Part shown: positions 7,849 to 15,819 of the stretch, piece by piece
How the letters are laid out: each line of letters begins with the position of its first letter
Position numbering within the stretch: the stretch's first letter is position 1
Assembly: GCA_965197575.1 (NCBI GenBank)
Contig: OZ240214.1
Location: forward strand, 2,976,001-3,040,000
DNA: 64,000 nucleotides
Reading direction: 5' to 3'
Source of the DNA: VXOI01 sp965197575
GTDB lineage: Bacteria; Chloroflexota; Dehalococcoidia; Lucifugimonadales; UBA3495
Made by a program: the position numbers and the translations under genes
The notes under the pieces: generated by a model
What the model was told of the DNA's origin: nothing
The model's input: the letters and a program-made list of their open reading frames with translations, nothing else
Database searches by the model: none

Positions 7849-8664
7849 TTAGACCGCGCCCCGGACAGATGAGGCGCCAGCCAACCCGGCGACGAACGCA
7901 GCCGATCTTCGCACCAGCTCGTCGCGGGGCGATTCGAGGATCACCCGCACCAGAGCGCTGCCCACGATCGCGGCATCGGCGTTGCGGCCCACTTCGGCCA
8001 CGTGCTCCGGGCGGGAGATGCCGAACCCTACGGCCAGCGGCAGCGAAGTGTGGGCGCGCACCCGCTCCACCAGGTCAAACCCTCGGCCCGACACCTGGTC
8101 TCTAGCGCCGGTGACGCCGGTGAGGCTGACGCAGTAAACGAACCCGCTGGCCCCTTCGCAGGACTGCCGGATGCTCTCGTCAGTGCTGGTGGGAGCCAGC
8201 AACGGGATCACCGAGATGCCCCGGGCGTTGCACTCGGCGGTCAGCGGCCTTGCCTCGAATCCCGGCAGGTCCACCGCGATGATGCCGTCCACGCCCACCC
8301 GGTCGCACTCGTTGGCGAAGCGTTCGACGCCGTAGGAGTAGATGGGGTTGTAGTAACCCATCAGCACCAGCGGGGTTTGGGGCAGCTTGTCCCGCAACGT
8401 CTCTACGGCATTCAAGCAGTCTTGGGTGGTGGTTCCGCCCTGGAGGGCGAGAAAGCTGGACCCCTGAATGACCGGCCCCTCCGCCAACGGGTCGCTGAAC
8501 GGCACCCCCAACTCCACGGCGTCCGCGCCTGCCTCCACCAATGCCGGCACCAATTCCAAAGTGGCCTCCATATCGGGAAAACCGGCGGTCAGGAACACGA
8601 TAAGTCCGGGGCGCTCCCGCTCCCGGACGTCTCGGAACATTCGCTCGATTCGCTCTTTACCCAT
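7849..8664 (-). CDS. trpA: Tryptophan synthase alpha chain
   Basis: This subunit cleaves indole-3-glycerol phosphate to indole and glyceraldehyde 3-phosphate. The catalytic Glu and Asp are in AVELGVPFSDPLAEGP, preceded by IVFLTAGFPD. Downstream are VDGIIAVDLPGFEA and the phosphate-binding regions GVTGARDQV and AVGFGISRPEHV. It is a full-length protein of 271 aa. No trpB or other trp gene lies in the window. It heads the cluster with aroH and aroF. I see no T-box or leader peptide in the 38 bases between it and the CPBP gene, which lies upstream on the same strand. Confidence 0.96.
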   Translation of the reverse strand: MGKERIERMFRDVRERERPGLIVFLTAGFPDMEATLELVPALVEAGADAVELGVPFSDPLAEGPVIQGSSFLALQGGTTTQDCLNAVETLRDKLPQTPLVLMGYYNPIYSYGVERFANECDRVGVDGIIAVDLPGFEARPLTAECNARGISVIPLLAPTSTDESIRQSCEGASGFVYCVSLTGVTGARDQVSGRGFDLVERVRAHTSLPLAVGFGISRPEHVAEVGRNADAAIVGSALVRVILESPRDELVRRSAAFVAGLAGASSVRGAV

Positions 8665-8702
8665 TACGCAAAGCCAAATTTAACCCACCGCCCGCACGGT
8701 GT

Positions 8703-9503
8703 CTAGCCCCCCAGGGATGCCCCCAATATCGCTAAGGCGTTCTGCCCGGCGTGGGCGGCGATACCGGGCCAGATCGACCCGGTGCGCCGGTAGAGCCAAG
8801 CCAACGCCGCGCCGGTCACGAATATCGGGATTAGCACTGCCGGCTCGAAGTGGAAGGCGCTGAATACCAAGGAACTCAGCACGATGGCCGGGCCGGGCCC
8901 CAAACGCGGCAACAGCCCGGCGAAGACGAAGCCCCGGAAGAACACCTCCTCCGCCAGCGGCGTCATCAGCACCAGCGCCTCCAGCGAGAGCACTATCCCG
9001 GCGCCCCGAAAGATCATTTCCCCTTCGATCTCTGGCGGCACCAGGAATTCCGGCCCCGTCGCCTGCACCAGCAGGCCATAGGCTATCGTGAAACCCAGGC
9101 TGACGGCCAAGGCCGCCAAGGCGAACAGGGCAGCCAAGCCTGCCGGAGTCGTTGGCGGGCCGAGTCCGAGGGCCAGCACCGGACTCCGGGCTCGCCGGGC
9201 GCCGAAACCCCATACCACGCCAACCACGGTCAGCGCAACGAGATGCACCGCAATCCAGGTGCTCAAGGCTAATTCGTGCGGCCCACCCCCGGCGGTTGCT
9301 CCGGCGACGAGTTCGGCGACCGCCACCGCCGCGAACAGCCCCATCATCAAGGCAATCGTGGCTACGGCGGCCTGCGAGACGCCCCACAAGGACTGTCCGG
9401 GCTCGCCGGAATCTTCCCCGGCTTCCCGGCCAAATAGGCTGCCGCAGTCTCGGCAGGAATTCGAGTCCGCGTCCCGGAGTTGCCCGCATTCAGAGCAGTA
9501 CAT
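8703..9503 (-). CDS. CPBP family intramembrane protease with N-terminal zinc ribbon
   Basis: This 266-residue membrane protein has an N-terminal zinc ribbon (C-x2-C near residues 3-6 and C-x2-C near 17-20, in YCSECGQLRDADSNSCRDCG). Several hydrophobic helices and the CPBP/Abi metalloprotease signatures follow: EEVFFRG (motif 1, EExxxR), a His in FSAFHFEP, and HAGQNA (final His). CPBP proteases include prenyl-CAAX-type and bacteriocin self-immunity enzymes. The zinc ribbon may sense or bind a partner. The ATG at 9503 begins directly at the ribbon and is preferred to the upstream extension. It is separated from trpA by 38 bases on the same strand. Confidence 0.85.
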   Translation of the reverse strand: MYCSECGQLRDADSNSCRDCGSLFGREAGEDSGEPGQSLWGVSQAAVATIALMMGLFAAVAVAELVAGATAGGGPHELALSTWIAVHLVALTVVGVVWGFGARRARSPVLALGLGPPTTPAGLAALFALAALAVSLGFTIAYGLLVQATGPEFLVPPEIEGEMIFRGAGIVLSLEALVLMTPLAEEVFFRGFVFAGLLPRLGPGPAIVLSSLVFSAFHFEPAVLIPIFVTGAALAWLYRRTGSIWPGIAAHAGQNALAILGASLGG

Positions 9504-9628
9504 GACTCCAACATACGGAGAATCCCCAACCGGCGCAAGGACGGGCAGCATCGCGCGGCAGTTTGCAACGTCTACCCAGAGCGGCCATAATACGCGAGTC
9601 CAAACCCAAGCTGATCAGGAGCGCGCTC

Positions 9629-9847
9629 ATGGCTGACGGCGGGCCGATTTCCAGAGAAGCGTTCGACGAGGCGGCGACCAGGCTGGGAATTTCCGCCCCC
9701 GAAGAACACATGGAAGAGTTGTTCCAGCAGGTGCGGGGCGCGCTTCAGGGTACGGCGGCGCTGAGGAACATCGACGTTTCCCAAGCCGATCCCGACATGG
9801 CGTTTATTCCTCCGGGCGGGCCTCCCGGCGGGCCCGAGAGGAGATAG
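9629..9847 (+). CDS. GatC/AtzG-like small subunit paired with the amidase
   Basis: This small protein (72 aa) has ISREAFDEAATRLGIS followed by EEHMEELFQQVRGAL and an acidic-to-Pro/Gly-rich tail (DMAFIPPGGPPGG). The layout recalls GatC and AtzG, small helical partners that wrap around amidases. It starts at ATG 9629 with AGGAGCG upstream. Only three bases separate its stop from the amidase start, so the two are almost certainly co-translated. Function as an amidase-stabilising subunit is an inference from position and pattern. Confidence 0.7.
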   Translation: MADGGPISREAFDEAATRLGISAPEEHMEELFQQVRGALQGTAALRNIDVSQADPDMAFIPPGGPPGGPERR

Positions 9848-9850
9848 GCA

Positions 9851-11272
9851 ATGGACGAGTTGGCAATCTGCTACATGAGCGCCGGAGACCTGGGCCGCCT
9901 CCTGCGGGACAAAGAGCTCTCGCCGGTGGAGGTCATCGAGGCCCATCTATCCCGCATCCAGGTCACTGAACCGTTGTTAAATTCCTTCATCACGCTGCTG
10001 CCGGACCAAGCGAGGGCCGCGGCGCGCCAAGCCGAGCGGGACATCCAGGCCGGGCGCTACAAGGGGCCGCTCCACGGGATTCCGGTCGGGCTGAAAGACC
10101 TGTTCAACACCGGGGGCGTGCGCACCACGTCGGGTTCCAAGATTTTCGACACCTTCGTTCCCGAAGAGGACTGCACCGTAGCCGCCCGGTTCCACCAAGC
10201 CGGGGCGATTTTGCTGGGCAAGCTGAACATGCACCAGTTCGCCTACGGCCCCACCGGGGAAAACCCGGACTACGGCCACATGCACAACCCCTGGGACCCG
10301 GAGTTGGTCAGCGGCGGCTCCAGCGGGGGTTCCGGCTCGGCAGCAGCCGCAGGCCAGTGTACGATCACCACGGGCAGCGACACCGGCGGGTCTATCCGAA
10401 TCCCGGCCGCGCTCTGCGGCATCGTCGGACTCAAGCCGACCTACGGGCTGGTCAGCCGCCACGGACTCACCCCGCTGTCCTGGTCGCTCGACCACCCCGG
10501 CCCCATGGTGCGGACGGTGGAAGACGCTGCAATCGCCATGAACGCCATCGCCGGGCACGACCCCAAGGACGTCGCCTCCGCCAACGTGCCCATACCCGAT
10601 TACACCGCCTCCCTCACCGGGGGTGTTCGCGGCCTCCGAATCGGCGTGCCACAGGAATACTTCGATGCTCCTCTGGACCCGGAGGTGCGGCAGGCGGTAA
10701 CCGATGCCCTGAGCAGGCTGGAAATGCTGGGTGCGGAGGTGCGGGAAGTATCCTTCCCGATGTTCAACGACTCCCAGGCCATCTCCGGCACGATCCTGAT
10801 GTCGGAGGCGTCGGCCGCCCTCCGCGACGTGCTGGCGCAGGACGGGGAACGGCTCTATCCGCCGGTGCGTCTGCGCCTGGAAACGGGGCTGTTCATCTCC
10901 GCCGCCGACTATCTGCGGGCCCAGCAAGCCCGGGCAGTCTTCGACCGGGAAGCGCGCAAGCTGCTGGACGAGGTTGACCTGCTGGCCGGGCCGACCGAGC
11001 CGGTCACCGCGCCGCGCCTGCTGGCCCAACAGGTGCTGGCCGGCGAGCGGGAAATCGGCACCGTGGCGGCCTTGACCCAGTACACCCGCCCTTACAACAT
11101 TACCGGCTTTCCCGCGATCTCGTTGCCATGCGGCTTCTCCGCCGCGGGCCTTCCCATTGGGCTACAGTTGGCGGGCAGGCCCTTCGACGAGCCAACCGTC
11201 CTCCGCGCCGCCCACGCCTACGAGCAGTCGACCGACTGGCACACCCGCCGCCCGGAGTTGCCCTCACCCTAA
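9851..11272 (+). CDS. Amidase signature family amidohydrolase
   Basis: This 473-residue amidase signature enzyme has the catalytic Lys in HGIPVGLKDLF, the cis-Ser in GGSSGGSGSAAAAG and the nucleophile Ser in GSDTGGSIRIPAALCG, the canonical Ser-cisSer-Lys triad. It could be a GatA-like or AtzE-like hydrolase. The absence of gatB and the tiny upstream partner favour an AtzE-type or general amidase. The last residues (LPSP and the TAA stop) are supplied by a dispersed repeat that begins in the coding frame at 11261. It is followed 51 bases later by a HAD-family gene on the same strand. Confidence 0.92.
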   Translation: MDELAICYMSAGDLGRLLRDKELSPVEVIEAHLSRIQVTEPLLNSFITLLPDQARAAARQAERDIQAGRYKGPLHGIPVGLKDLFNTGGVRTTSGSKIFDTFVPEEDCTVAARFHQAGAILLGKLNMHQFAYGPTGENPDYGHMHNPWDPELVSGGSSGGSGSAAAAGQCTITTGSDTGGSIRIPAALCGIVGLKPTYGLVSRHGLTPLSWSLDHPGPMVRTVEDAAIAMNAIAGHDPKDVASANVPIPDYTASLTGGVRGLRIGVPQEYFDAPLDPEVRQAVTDALSRLEMLGAEVREVSFPMFNDSQAISGTILMSEASAALRDVLAQDGERLYPPVRLRLETGLFISAADYLRAQQARAVFDREARKLLDEVDLLAGPTEPVTAPRLLAQQVLAGEREIGTVAALTQYTRPYNITGFPAISLPCGFSAAGLPIGLQLAGRPFDEPTVLRAAHAYEQSTDWHTRRPELPSP

Positions 11273-11293
11273 CCCTCTCGCAGACGGAGAGGG
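11261..11293. repeat. CCCTCACCCTAACCC repeat with hairpin, supplies the amidase stop codon
   Basis: The sequence CCCTCACCCTAACCCTCTC is followed by an inverted GAGAGGG arm, forming a hairpin just after the stop. The same unit occurs at 34437-34470 and 37823-37857. At 11261 and 37823 it overlaps the 3' end of a gene, giving both proteins the C-terminus Pro-Ser-Pro. It may serve as a terminator. Confidence 0.75.
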
Positions 11294-11323
11294 AACGAAA
11301 TGTAGCTACCAGGAGCGCCCGAA

Positions 11324-12085
11324 TTGGCCCGCATCACCGCCGTAACCTTCGATCTCTGGCAAACGCTGCTGATTGACAACCGGGAGTTGGGGCTGACCCG
11401 CACGGCGCGGCGGCTGGAGGGCGCGCTGGCCGCGCTGGCCGCTTTCGGCGAAGACTACAGCCCGGACCACATCCGCGAAGCGTACCGGGCCTGCTACCGG
11501 CACTGCCGGGCGGTCCGCGAACGCCTGCTGGACGTAAGTTTCGACGAGCAGGTGGCCATCTTTGTCGAAAACATCAGCCCCGGCCTCGTGGAGCGGTTGG
11601 ACGCGGAAACGCTGCAAGAGATTACCGACGCCTATGCCGACTCGTTCCTGGAGTATCCGCCGCCGGCCCACGACGATGCCCTCCCGGCCCTGCGGGGCGT
11701 GAAAGACATGGGGATGAAGATCGGGCTGATCTCCAACACCGGCATGACGCCGGGCACGACCTTCCGCACCTATCTGGGCAACATCGGGTTGCTGGACTAC
11801 TTCGACGCCCTGACCTTCTCCGATGAGGTAAAGCTGTCCAAGCCGTCGGACGAGATTTTCCGCATGACCCTGGATGCGCTGGGCGTTTCCACCGACGAGG
11901 TGGTGCACGTCGGCGACCACATCAAGAACGACGTGGTCGGGGCCAAGCGGTGCGGCATCAAGACCGTCTGGATAACCGGCTTCAGCGAACGCGAAGACCC
12001 CAACGACCCCACCACCGAGCCCGACGAGACGGTCGACAGCCTGGGCGCAGTGGTCCCGGCCATAGCCCGCCTGCGGGACGGGTAG
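11324..12085 (+). CDS. HAD family hydrolase
   Basis: This 253-residue phosphatase/dehalogenase-like protein starts with motif I FDLWQTLLID. The usual DxD/DxT aspartate is present and Trp occupies the second variable position. The cap domain is helical (residues 20-110). Motif II Ser/Thr lies in LISNTGM, motif III Lys in VKLSKPSDEIF, and motif IV in VHVGDHIKNDVVGAKRCG. The start is a TTG at 11324 with AGGAGCG upstream and no better ATG. Its substrate is unknown. Position next to the GT20 gene (159 bases downstream) makes a sugar phosphate possible but unproven. Confidence 0.88.
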   Translation: MARITAVTFDLWQTLLIDNRELGLTRTARRLEGALAALAAFGEDYSPDHIREAYRACYRHCRAVRERLLDVSFDEQVAIFVENISPGLVERLDAETLQEITDAYADSFLEYPPPAHDDALPALRGVKDMGMKIGLISNTGMTPGTTFRTYLGNIGLLDYFDALTFSDEVKLSKPSDEIFRMTLDALGVSTDEVVHVGDHIKNDVVGAKRCGIKTVWITGFSEREDPNDPTTEPDETVDSLGAVVPAIARLRDG

Positions 12086-12089
12086 TACA

Positions 12090-12145
12090 TGGATGAACGG
12101 GATTGAATCGTAGGCCTAAAATCCTGTTTATCCTGTCCATCCATG
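12090..12145. repeat. Dispersed palindromic repeat (ATCCTGT/CATGGATG type)
   Basis: This intergenic stretch carries CATGGATGAACGGGATT on one side and AATCCTGTTTATCCTGTCCATCCATG on the other. The arms pair imperfectly to form a long hairpin. A shorter relative lies after aprA at 2107-2135. It is probably a mobile palindromic repeat that can end transcription of the HAD gene. Confidence 0.6.
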
Positions 12146-12244
12146 TTGGAGAGGAAAGCGGCGATTCCTTGACAGCCTACGGGCTCGGTGATAACGTCGG
12201 CGGGTAGTGGTTAGTTGGCTCGGGTCGGAGCAGGGGGGCTGGGC

Positions 12245-13735
12245 ATGGCTGAACTTGACAAGCTGTGCGATGCGGTGCTCTCGCGACGGCCCCTTATTCT
12301 GGTCAGCAACCGCGGGCCGGTCGAGCATCACATGAACGCCGAGGGGCGTCCCGAACCGCGGCGGGGCAGCGGCAGCGTCGTCACCGCCTTCAGTTCGCTG
12401 GCCCAAAAGTACGATTTTACCTGGGTCGCCAGCGCGATGGGGGAGGGCGACCGGGTAGTTTCCGACAATGGACAAGGCCCCCATTTCAAGTCGCCCCTGC
12501 CCGGCCACAAGATCAACCTTCGCTATGTCGTCACGCCGCGCCGGGTCTACCACCGGTACTACAACGTCCTTTGCAACCCACTGCTCTGGTTTTTGCAACA
12601 CTATATGTGGAACCCGCCCTACAACCCGAACGTCGATCTGGCGGTACATGAAGCCTGGGATAGCGGCTACATCCCGGTCAACCAGGCGTTCGCCAAGTCG
12701 GTGGTCGCCGAGGCCCGCGCCCTGGAGACCGCCCCCCTCGTCATCGGACACGACTACCACCTGTACCTCATGCCGGAGTTCGTGCGCCGAGAGCTGCCCG
12801 ACGCCCTGCTCCAGCACTACGTTCACATTCCTTGGCCCACTCCGCTCTACTGGCAAATGATACCCAGGCATATCACCGAGCGCATCTGCGAGTCCTTGTG
12901 CCAGACCGACCTGCTCGGGTTCCAGACGCCCCAGGACCGGCGCAACTTCCTGGATACGGTAGAAGAGTTCGTGCCTAGGGCCTGTATCGACCGCGCGGGG
13001 TCGGCGGTGGAGCTGGACGGCCACCGCTCGGCGGTAAAGGTATACCCGGCGTCGATCAATGTTGAAGAAGTGCAGCGCATCGCCAACTCGCCCCGCGCCC
13101 TGGACTACGAGGCCCAGTTGTCCCAGGAAGCCGGCGAGGCTACTATCGTGCGGATCGACCGCGCCGAGCCCAACAAGAACATCGTCCGGGGGTTCCGGGC
13201 CTACGACCTGTTGCTGGACCGCTTCCCCGAATTGAAGGGCCGGGTCAAGTTCCTGGCCTTTCTGGTGCCTTCCCGCACCCACATCCGGCAGTACCAACGC
13301 TACTTGGACGAGGTCCAGCAGATCGTCCAGCAGGTGAACAAGAACCACGGCACCGACGACTGGACGCCCATCGTGACCTTCATCGAGAACAACTACACCC
13401 AGGCCGTAGCCGGGATGAAGCTCTACGATGCACTGTTGGTCAACACCATCGTGGAAGGCACCAACCTGGTGGCCAAGGAAGGCCCGGTGGTCAACGGCCG
13501 CGACGGCGTGCTCATCCTGTCCCAGAGCAGCGGCGTCCACCGCCAGCTTTCCGAGGGCGCGCTGACCGTGGCCCCCGCCGACATCGAGGGCACCATGAAC
13601 GCCCTCCACCAAGCCATTACCATGTCGGCCCACGAACGCAAGCAGCGGGCGGCCACGTTGTACCGCTCGGTCTGCAAGCACGACGTAAACGACTGGATCG
13701 GACGCCAAATGGAAGACATTTCGAGCCTTTTGTGA
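12245..13735 (+). CDS. GT20 glycosyltransferase, trehalose-6-phosphate synthase-like
   Basis: This 496-residue GT20 enzyme is predicted to join a sugar nucleotide to a sugar phosphate (typically UDP-glucose plus glucose 6-phosphate). Family marks are LILVSNRGP near the N-terminus, GHDYHLYLMPEFVRRE, HIPWPTPLYW, LLGFQTPQDRRNF, RIDRAEPNKNI in the sugar-nucleotide domain, and NTIVEGTNLVAKEGPVVN. The ATG at 12245 follows an AGGGGGG stretch. No trehalose phosphatase (otsB) domain is fused or nearby. A relative such as glucosylglycerol-phosphate synthase cannot be excluded. The next gene starts within one base of its stop. Confidence 0.85.
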   Translation: MAELDKLCDAVLSRRPLILVSNRGPVEHHMNAEGRPEPRRGSGSVVTAFSSLAQKYDFTWVASAMGEGDRVVSDNGQGPHFKSPLPGHKINLRYVVTPRRVYHRYYNVLCNPLLWFLQHYMWNPPYNPNVDLAVHEAWDSGYIPVNQAFAKSVVAEARALETAPLVIGHDYHLYLMPEFVRRELPDALLQHYVHIPWPTPLYWQMIPRHITERICESLCQTDLLGFQTPQDRRNFLDTVEEFVPRACIDRAGSAVELDGHRSAVKVYPASINVEEVQRIANSPRALDYEAQLSQEAGEATIVRIDRAEPNKNIVRGFRAYDLLLDRFPELKGRVKFLAFLVPSRTHIRQYQRYLDEVQQIVQQVNKNHGTDDWTPIVTFIENNYTQAVAGMKLYDALLVNTIVEGTNLVAKEGPVVNGRDGVLILSQSSGVHRQLSEGALTVAPADIEGTMNALHQAITMSAHERKQRAATLYRSVCKHDVNDWIGRQMEDISSLL

Positions 13736-14307
13736 TGGAACCGTTTTTCAATCCCGGACTGCCCGAAGGCGGATACCCGGAGATACAGCTTTGCATTTTC
13801 CCCCACCTCCGGGAATTCCTGGTGTTCGACGCCCGCGGCGCCGAGCCGCAGGTGCAGCTGCTCGGCGCCGACGACGTATTCAACGAGGACTTCTTCCGCA
13901 TGGTGGAAGCCGAGTTCTCCCAAGCGCTGCGGGAGACGGGCGAGTTCCCCTTCTCTCACCTGATGAACCTGCCGATGCACCTGGAGGACACCATCCGCGA
14001 CATCGCCATGACCGTCATACTGGAACGGCTGGGCGTCGCGATGGACGATGAAGACCTGCCGGGAGTCGTGGTCTACGTGGTCAGCGGCGGCGCGCTCTCC
14101 ACCCACTCGGACCTGGTGTTGGAGGGGCTAAAGGAATTGCTCCACTCCCATTTCAGCGACGCGGTGGCCGCGCAGTGGGACGGCAAGATCACCGAGATGG
14201 TCGCCGACGAAAAGACCATCCTCGAAAAGATCAACCAGCAGCAACTGTCCGAAGCCATGCGGAGCGACTCCCCCGACTACTTCACCCTGTGGGAAAGTCG
14301 GAACTAG
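13735..14307 (+). CDS. Hypothetical protein translationally coupled to the GT20 gene
   Basis: This 190-residue acidic soluble protein is not recognised. It begins at the ATG that overlaps the last base of the GT20 stop (TGATG), with an alternative GTG three bases earlier. Segments of note are PEIQLCIFPHLREFLVFDARG (a predicted beta-hairpin region), VVVYVVSGGALSTHSDLVLEGLKELLHSHF, and a charged helical tail with EKTILEKINQQQLSEA. There is no membrane segment or signal peptide. Tight coupling suggests a partner in the same pathway, for example a regulator of the glycosyltransferase. Confidence 0.8.
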   Translation: MEPFFNPGLPEGGYPEIQLCIFPHLREFLVFDARGAEPQVQLLGADDVFNEDFFRMVEAEFSQALRETGEFPFSHLMNLPMHLEDTIRDIAMTVILERLGVAMDDEDLPGVVVYVVSGGALSTHSDLVLEGLKELLHSHFSDAVAAQWDGKITEMVADEKTILEKINQQQLSEAMRSDSPDYFTLWESRN

Positions 14308-14326
14308 GCGCTGCGGGCGGTTGCGC

Positions 14327-14758
14327 CTACAAGCGGTACGTTCCGTGGGCGGCGACAACCGTGGCTTGCAGGGTTCCCCTGGTGGGGTCGTGCAAGGTCC
14401 GCCAGTGTGCCAGGATGTCTTGTCCCAGCAATGAGGGTGTTTCGCGCAACTCCCGCCGGTCGGGCATGACGTCGATTTGGAGCCGATAAAACCGCCTCAA
14501 ACCGTTAGTCTCCCTGAACATAACAATCGCCGGGATTTGCACTGATTCGACAAACCCGCCTACACCTCGGCTGTAGGACGGTATGCCGGTTAGCCTGCTG
14601 TAATCAATCCCGAATCGACGGCTATCGTCCGGCATCAAGCAACTCCCGGAAGCGCCAGTATCCAGGAGGAAAATAACATCGTCTTCAGTATCGAACTCAG
14701 GTAGTCTGAGGCGCCCTTGGACCAAGGGTTGCCGGGCGTCGAAGTACCCTACAATCAC
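14327..14758 (-). CDS. Retropepsin-like aspartic protease, module copy 2
   Basis: This 143-residue protein has VIFLLDTGASGSCLMPDD (active Asp-Thr-Gly) and a second conserved block TPSLLGQDILAHWR, matching a one-domain clan AA protease. It shares a clear pattern with the copy at 62.6 kb: MI-x-G-x-FD, LV-x-G, FLLDTG, SRG-x-GG, PSLLG-x-D and HW. It lies four bases downstream of a DUF5678-like gene on the same strand. Signals for export are absent, so it probably works in the cytoplasm. The substrate is unknown. Confidence 0.78.
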   Translation of the reverse strand: MIVGYFDARQPLVQGRLRLPEFDTEDDVIFLLDTGASGSCLMPDDSRRFGIDYSRLTGIPSYSRGVGGFVESVQIPAIVMFRETNGLRRFYRLQIDVMPDRRELRETPSLLGQDILAHWRTLHDPTRGTLQATVVAAHGTYRL

Positions 14759-14762
14759 GGTG

Positions 14763-15128
14763 TTATAGTACCCACTTCACTTCTTTCGTATTGAGAAATT
14801 CCGTCAAAATGGAGTGTCGTTCATAGCCGAGAGAGTCAGTCTGAAAAAGAAGTCCGGTTTGAGTTTCGTCGGCGCAAATGATTTCACCATTTTGAATTGC
14901 CACGGCAACCCACTGATCGGGGTACTGTCCGGCCAATTCATCCCGCATGGCCCTGAACCGATCACGTGCGACGGAATACTCCTGCATATCGACATCGACT
15001 CCATCCAAGTAATCCCTCAATTCCTCCCACAATTCGGCTTCTTCGGCCTTGCTCAGTTCTATCAATCCCTGCCCACTGTCAAGCAGCCGGTCCAACACGC
15101 GCGCTTCTCTCTTGGTAATCTTCCGCAT
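14763..15128 (-). CDS. DUF5678-like protein, module copy 2
   Basis: This 121-residue protein has a charged helical N-terminus (ITKREARVLDRLLDSG and EEAELWEELRDYLDG) and a C-terminal half with YPDQWVAVAIQNGEIICADE that matches the DUF5678-like core of the other two modules. The ATG at 15128 has AAGGGGAG at ideal spacing and is preferred to the longer frame from 15218. It overlaps nothing upstream and is divergent from the YfcE-like gene (64-base gap). The function is unknown. Confidence 0.7.
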   Translation of the reverse strand: MRKITKREARVLDRLLDSGQGLIELSKAEEAELWEELRDYLDGVDVDMQEYSVARDRFRAMRDELAGQYPDQWVAVAIQNGEIICADETQTGLLFQTDSLGYERHSILTEFLNTKEVKWVL

Positions 15129-15192
15129 ATACTCCCCTTGGTGAATGAACCATTCCAAGTCTACTGATCCATCGGCAGTATAGCGTAGCGCC

Positions 15193-15759
15193 ATGAAAAT
15201 CGGCCTGATTTCCGACACTCACTCCGCCGGCAGCGGCCGCGACTTGCCTCGCGCGGTGTTGGACGCGCTGGACGGCGTGGACTTGATTCTCCACTGCGGC
15301 GACCTCGAATGCCTGGGGGTGTTGGACTACCTGGAGGAAGTTGCCCCGGTGCTGGCGGTGCGCGGCTACGAGGACCCACGGGAGGACGGGGGCCGGTTGG
15401 CGCAAACAATTAGGGTTGTGCGGGCCGGGGGAATTTCCATTGGCATGGTACACGACATCCAGTGGCCCGGACCAAAGATCGCCACGACCCCCGACGGCAC
15501 GGGGCTGGTGTTGCCCGAGGGCCGGGCGGCGGAACTGTTGGCCCGGAAGTTCGGCGAGGCGGTGGACGTCGTAGCCTTTGGCGACACCCACGAGGAACTG
15601 GTCTGCTGGTGGGAAGGCGTGTTGTTGGTGAATCCCGGCAGCCCGACCTACCCCGGACGACGCCACCGGCGGGGGGCGTTGGGGACGATTGCCATCCTGG
15701 AAGTGAAAGACGGGGCTGTGCAGCCCCGTCTCATCGACCTCGAATCTCTCGCCGTCTAG
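15193..15759 (+). CDS. YfcE/MJ0936-like metallophosphoesterase with altered metal site
   Basis: This 188-residue calcineurin-like phosphoesterase has the N-terminal DTH motif (GLISDTHSAG) and the GD motif in LILHCGDLE. Family alignment from memory places an Asn in the next position (GNND or GNCD), but this protein reads VRGYEDPRE. The later THGH and GHTH motifs read MVHDI and FGDTHEEL. So the third motif has lost Asn and two His positions are changed, while the terminal VNPGSPTYPGR is intact. Activity may be reduced, metal preference altered, or it may be a binding protein. Confidence 0.82.
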   Translation: MKIGLISDTHSAGSGRDLPRAVLDALDGVDLILHCGDLECLGVLDYLEEVAPVLAVRGYEDPREDGGRLAQTIRVVRAGGISIGMVHDIQWPGPKIATTPDGTGLVLPEGRAAELLARKFGEAVDVVAFGDTHEELVCWWEGVLLVNPGSPTYPGRRHRRGALGTIAILEVKDGAVQPRLIDLESLAV

Positions 15760-15819
15760 CCCTCTTCGACCCCGAGTAGGAGGCCCTCAGCCTAGCCATG
15801 TCCCATTTGAGACACGCCT

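Noticed and set aside
12128..13708. 526-residue minus-strand frame opposite the GT20 gene
   Set aside because: It is a shadow frame. GT20 motifs on the plus strand are unambiguous, and the antisense frame runs through an intergenic repeat.
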